DNA from: DASVEG01 sp035540495
GTDB lineage: Bacteria; Actinomycetota; Acidimicrobiia; Acidimicrobiales; CADCTF01
Direction of reading: 5' to 3'
NCBI GenBank assembly: GCA_035540495.1
Contig: DATLGL010000049.1
Coordinates: 1-7,848, forward strand
Length of the DNA: 7,848 nucleotides
Of the stretch, positions 6,196 to 7,848 are shown piece by piece. Position 1 is the first letter of the stretch; the number at the start of each line of letters is the position of its first letter. Both the position numbers and the translations under genes were made by a program. The notes beneath the pieces are model-generated. The model was given only the letters and a program-made list of their open reading frames with translations. It was not told the DNA's origin and searched no databases.

Positions 6196-6300
6196 ATGAA
6201 GCGTCCGCCTCCCTCCGATCCTCGGGCCGCGCTCCTCGCAGTGGCGCTGCTGTGCCTCGCATGCCTCGTCATCGGGTTCGTGCTCGGTCGCACCATCTGA
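6196..6300 (+). CDS. 34-residue single-span membrane miniprotein (hypothetical)
   Basis: The small open frame ATG 6196 to TGA 6298-6300 encodes 34 residues. It begins MKRPPPSDPR, a basic, proline-rich cytosolic-type N-terminus, followed by one hydrophobic helix at about 11-31 (AALLAVALLCLACLVIGFVL) and ends GRTI. GTGAG at 6185-6189 is a reasonable ribosome site with a 6-base spacer. The frame fills the gap between mnmA (21 bases upstream) and the comB-like gene (GTG one base after its stop), the spacing expected of a real operon gene. The two Cys residues in the helix (20 and 23) are unusual. It lacks an evident signal-peptidase site, so an inner-membrane anchor with the N-terminus inside is the likely state. 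I do not recognise a family. It could also be a translated leader used only to couple translation to the next gene. Confidence 0.55.
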   Translation: MKRPPPSDPRAALLAVALLCLACLVIGFVLGRTI

Positions 6301-6301
6301 G

Positions 6302-7123
6302 GTGACGCCGCAAGCGACAGACGTCGCTGGCAGCCCGTTCGAGCCCTGGCCCGACGGCGTGCAGCTCCATGTCGAATGGGGTCCCCCGGGAGCGCGGCTC
6401 GCGGCCGCCCGTGGCGACGTCGTGGTGATCGTCGACGTCCTGTCGTTCTCCACGTCGGTCACGCTCGCCGTGTCCCGCGGCGGTGCCGCCCTGTCGTACT
6501 CGGCGGCGGAGCTCGATGCGATGGGCGGACGGGAGGCAGCGGCCGCTCGGTTCCACGCCGAGATCGTCGCCAAGGAACGCCGCGCCGTCACCGCCCGCTT
6601 CTCGCTGTCGCCGGCGAGCCTCGCTGCGATCGGCCCCGGCGACCGCCTGATCTTCACGTCGTTGAACGGCGCGGCGTGCACGGCCGCGGCGGCCGCCGCG
6701 CCGCTGGTGCTCATCGGCACGCTCACGAACCGCTCGGCGGTCGCTGCCGCCGTTGCCGATGTGCTGAGCTCCGGTGCGACCGCCCGGTGCACGATCGTCG
6801 CCTGCGGCGAGCGGTGGACCTCGGTCGCCGACGAGCCCGACTCGCTGCGCCCCGGCATCGAAGACCTCGTCGGCGCCGGGGCGATCGTCGCCGCGCTCCC
6901 GCACCTCCGAGCGTCGGCCGAAGCCCGCGTCGCAGGCGCCGCCTACGAGGCGTGCGCCGACGACGTGGCCGGCGCCCTACGGAGCTGCGTGTCCGGGCGG
7001 GAGTTGATCGTTCGCGGGTTCCCGGACGACGTCGAGCTCGCCGCGCAGGTCGACTCGGTCGACGCCGTGCCGTGCTGGGACACCCGCAACCGGACGCGGG
7101 AGTTCACCCGCTGGGCGCCCTGA
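6302..7123 (+). CDS. ComB-like 2-phosphosulfolactate phosphatase family protein
   Basis: A 273-residue protein of the 2-phosphosulfolactate phosphatase (ComB) family, whose archaeal members are Mg-dependent enzymes making sulfolactate for coenzyme M. Bacterial members include one in the Bacillus spore sulfolactate route, but many have no proven substrate. GTG 6302 follows the miniprotein stop by one base; GTG 6359 (residue 20) is a credible alternative, because family similarity starts with VQLHVEWGPPGARLA (20-34). Motifs in order: DVVVIVDVLSFSTSVTLAV (39-57), SLSPASL (101-107), FTSLNGAACT (118-127), LIGTLTNRSAVAAAV (137-151), ACGERW (167-172), RPGIEDLVGAGAIV (183-196) and SGRELIVRGFPDDVELA (231-247). 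The canonical DVLRAST element reads DVLSFST here; from memory this is common in actinobacterial members, so the substrate may differ. Its place behind a desulfurase and mnmA suggests a sulfur link, but that is only association. Family call firm, reaction tentative. Confidence 0.85.
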   Translation: MTPQATDVAGSPFEPWPDGVQLHVEWGPPGARLAAARGDVVVIVDVLSFSTSVTLAVSRGGAALSYSAAELDAMGGREAAAARFHAEIVAKERRAVTARFSLSPASLAAIGPGDRLIFTSLNGAACTAAAAAAPLVLIGTLTNRSAVAAAVADVLSSGATARCTIVACGERWTSVADEPDSLRPGIEDLVGAGAIVAALPHLRASAEARVAGAAYEACADDVAGALRSCVSGRELIVRGFPDDVELAAQVDSVDAVPCWDTRNRTREFTRWAP

Positions 7124-7128
7124 AGCTC
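7100..7128. other. Imperfect inverted repeat at comB/membrane-protein convergent ends
   Basis: GAG and TTCA (7100-7106) can pair with TGAA and CTC (7121-7128), with one bulged G and a 14-base GC-rich loop that contains the palindrome GGGCGCCC (7113-7120). The comB stop TGA (7121-7123) lies in the stem. With only 3 bases between the two stop codons there is no room for a normal terminator. The stem is short and may be chance; I record it because it is the only structure seen at this junction. Confidence 0.18.
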
Positions 7129-7848
7129 AGTCGATCCGGCGTTCGCGCGCCTCTGTCAGCACCGCGCCGGGGCGTGTCGGCGTGAAGAGCAGCTTCGATG
7201 CCTTGACGGTTGATGCGGAGCGGGAACGGCCCTCGATGACCGCGAGGGTCACGGGCTCCGACGCGACCAGCTCGAGTGCCATCCCGAACGCGCCTGCGGT
7301 CAGGTCGACGCCGTCGGTGTCGGCGGGCGCGAGCGACAGCGACCGGATGTCGCGGCGCCGGAACAGCATCGGGTCGGCCAGCGTCACCGGGTCGTGGAGG
7401 ACGACGCCCGCGGGCACGAACACGAGCCAGCGGCGGGCGAGCGCGTACATCGAGCGACCGGCGACGACTGCCGCCCCGACGCCGATGGCGGTGGCGACGC
7501 CTCCGAGCACCCACTGGCGCGCGGCGAGCAGCAGGGCGCCGGAGGCGGGCAGCACCACGGCGGCCGCCCATGCGAGCGGCAGGGGTCCGACCAACAGCGG
7601 CCCGGGGGGCCGAAGCGGGTATCGCCGCTCGTTCGCATAGGCAGGCCCGTTGACGAACGGCATCGCCGTCTCGGGCAGGAAGGCCAGCGCGACGGCGAGC
7701 GCGCCGGCACCGGCTCCGACTGCGGCCGCGCCGGCGCTCGCACCGGAGGCGCCGGCCGCGACGGCTGCGACCAGCGCGGCCGGAGCGCCCATCCGCAACA
7801 CGGTCAGGGCGATCGGATGGGGGACGAGCGACGCGAGCAGCACGATCG
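7127..7848 (-). CDS. Multi-pass membrane protein of unknown function (5' end uncertain)
   Basis: A minus-strand frame ending in TGA at 7127-7129 and open to the window edge. A GTG at 7843 gives 238 residues and could be the start, but the frame continues through 7846 without a stop, so the gene may extend beyond the window. Numbering from that GTG, residues about 13-58 are one or two Ala/Gly/Val-rich membrane segments, followed by a loop with FVNGPAYANERRYPLRPPGP (63-82). Further hydrophobic segments lie at about 88-108 and 111-130. The C-terminal ~100 residues are soluble and beta-rich: RRWLVFVPAGVVLHDPVTL (137-155), MLFRRRDIRSLSLAP (159-173), LELVASEPVTLAVI (190-203) and SKLLFTPTRPGAVL (216-229). 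That part is reminiscent of bacterial PH-like domains that follow membrane helices, but I cannot assign a family. No signal peptide or catalytic motif is evident. It is convergent with comB across 3 bases, so it belongs to a separate transcription unit. Confidence 0.72.
   Translation of the reverse strand, partial: IVLLASLVPHPIALTVLRMGAPAALVAAVAAGASGASAGAAAVGAGAGALAVALAFLPETAMPFVNGPAYANERRYPLRPPGPLLVGPLPLAWAAAVVLPASGALLLAARQWVLGGVATAIGVGAAVVAGRSMYALARRWLVFVPAGVVLHDPVTLADPMLFRRRDIRSLSLAPADTDGVDLTAGAFGMALELVASEPVTLAVIEGRSRSASTVKASKLLFTPTRPGAVLTEARERRID

Noticed and set aside
5998..6858. Minus-strand open frames opposite the mnmA end, miniprotein and comB
   Set aside because: Low-complexity composition with no motifs; they cross the boundaries of three plus-strand genes.

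Overview
The window is very GC-rich (roughly 70% by eye) and gene-dense, with strong G/C third-position bias, GTG starts, 4-base start/stop overlaps and candidate leaderless start sites. Together with the protein families present, this points to a high-GC actinomycete (Actinomycetota). Acidimicrobiia or a relative is my best guess, but that is inference without a marker gene. I see no rRNA, tRNA, CRISPR array, insertion sequence or phage gene, and no gene-free stretch longer than about 45 bases.

Left half (1-3956): a membrane/envelope-type module. It holds the 3' part of a MoxR AAA+ ATPase, a DUF58 (vWA-like) membrane protein translationally coupled to it, a SpoIIM/DUF95 family multi-pass protein on the minus strand that runs tail-to-tail into DUF58 (29-base overlap), and an RDD-family membrane protein transcribed divergently from SpoIIM across only 31 bases. 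From memory, the order and orientations match the moxR2-Rv3693-Rv3694c-Rv3695 cluster of Mycobacterium tuberculosis. The presumed role is MoxR-assisted maturation or remodelling of a membrane-associated complex; the substrate is unknown.

Right half (3983-7123): a sulfur-related run on the plus strand. A NifS/IscS-type cysteine desulfurase is followed after 2 bases by the tRNA-Uridine 2-thiolase MnmA. The desulfurase can supply persulfide sulfur for MnmA to make the 2-thio group of s2U34 in tRNA. Then come an unannotated-looking 34-residue single-span membrane miniprotein and, one base later, a ComB-like 2-phosphosulfolactate phosphatase family protein. The window closes with a minus-strand multi-pass membrane protein of unknown function (7127 to at least 7843), convergent with comB across 3 bases.

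Regulatory structure worth noting: the 31-base divergent spacer contains the symmetric element GTACCGTAC, which gives a TANNNT -10-like hexamer on each strand. The plus-strand hexamer sits 7 bases before the RDD ATG, and a second hexamer (TAGCCT) sits 6 bases before the desulfurase GTG, both fitting leaderless mRNAs. GC-rich hairpins enclose stop codons at the DUF58/SpoIIM junction and at the end of the RDD gene. Most of the window is recognisable actinobacterial housekeeping or accessory content. I do not see a clearly new system; the least explained items are the 34-residue miniprotein, the terminal membrane protein and the stop-codon hairpins.
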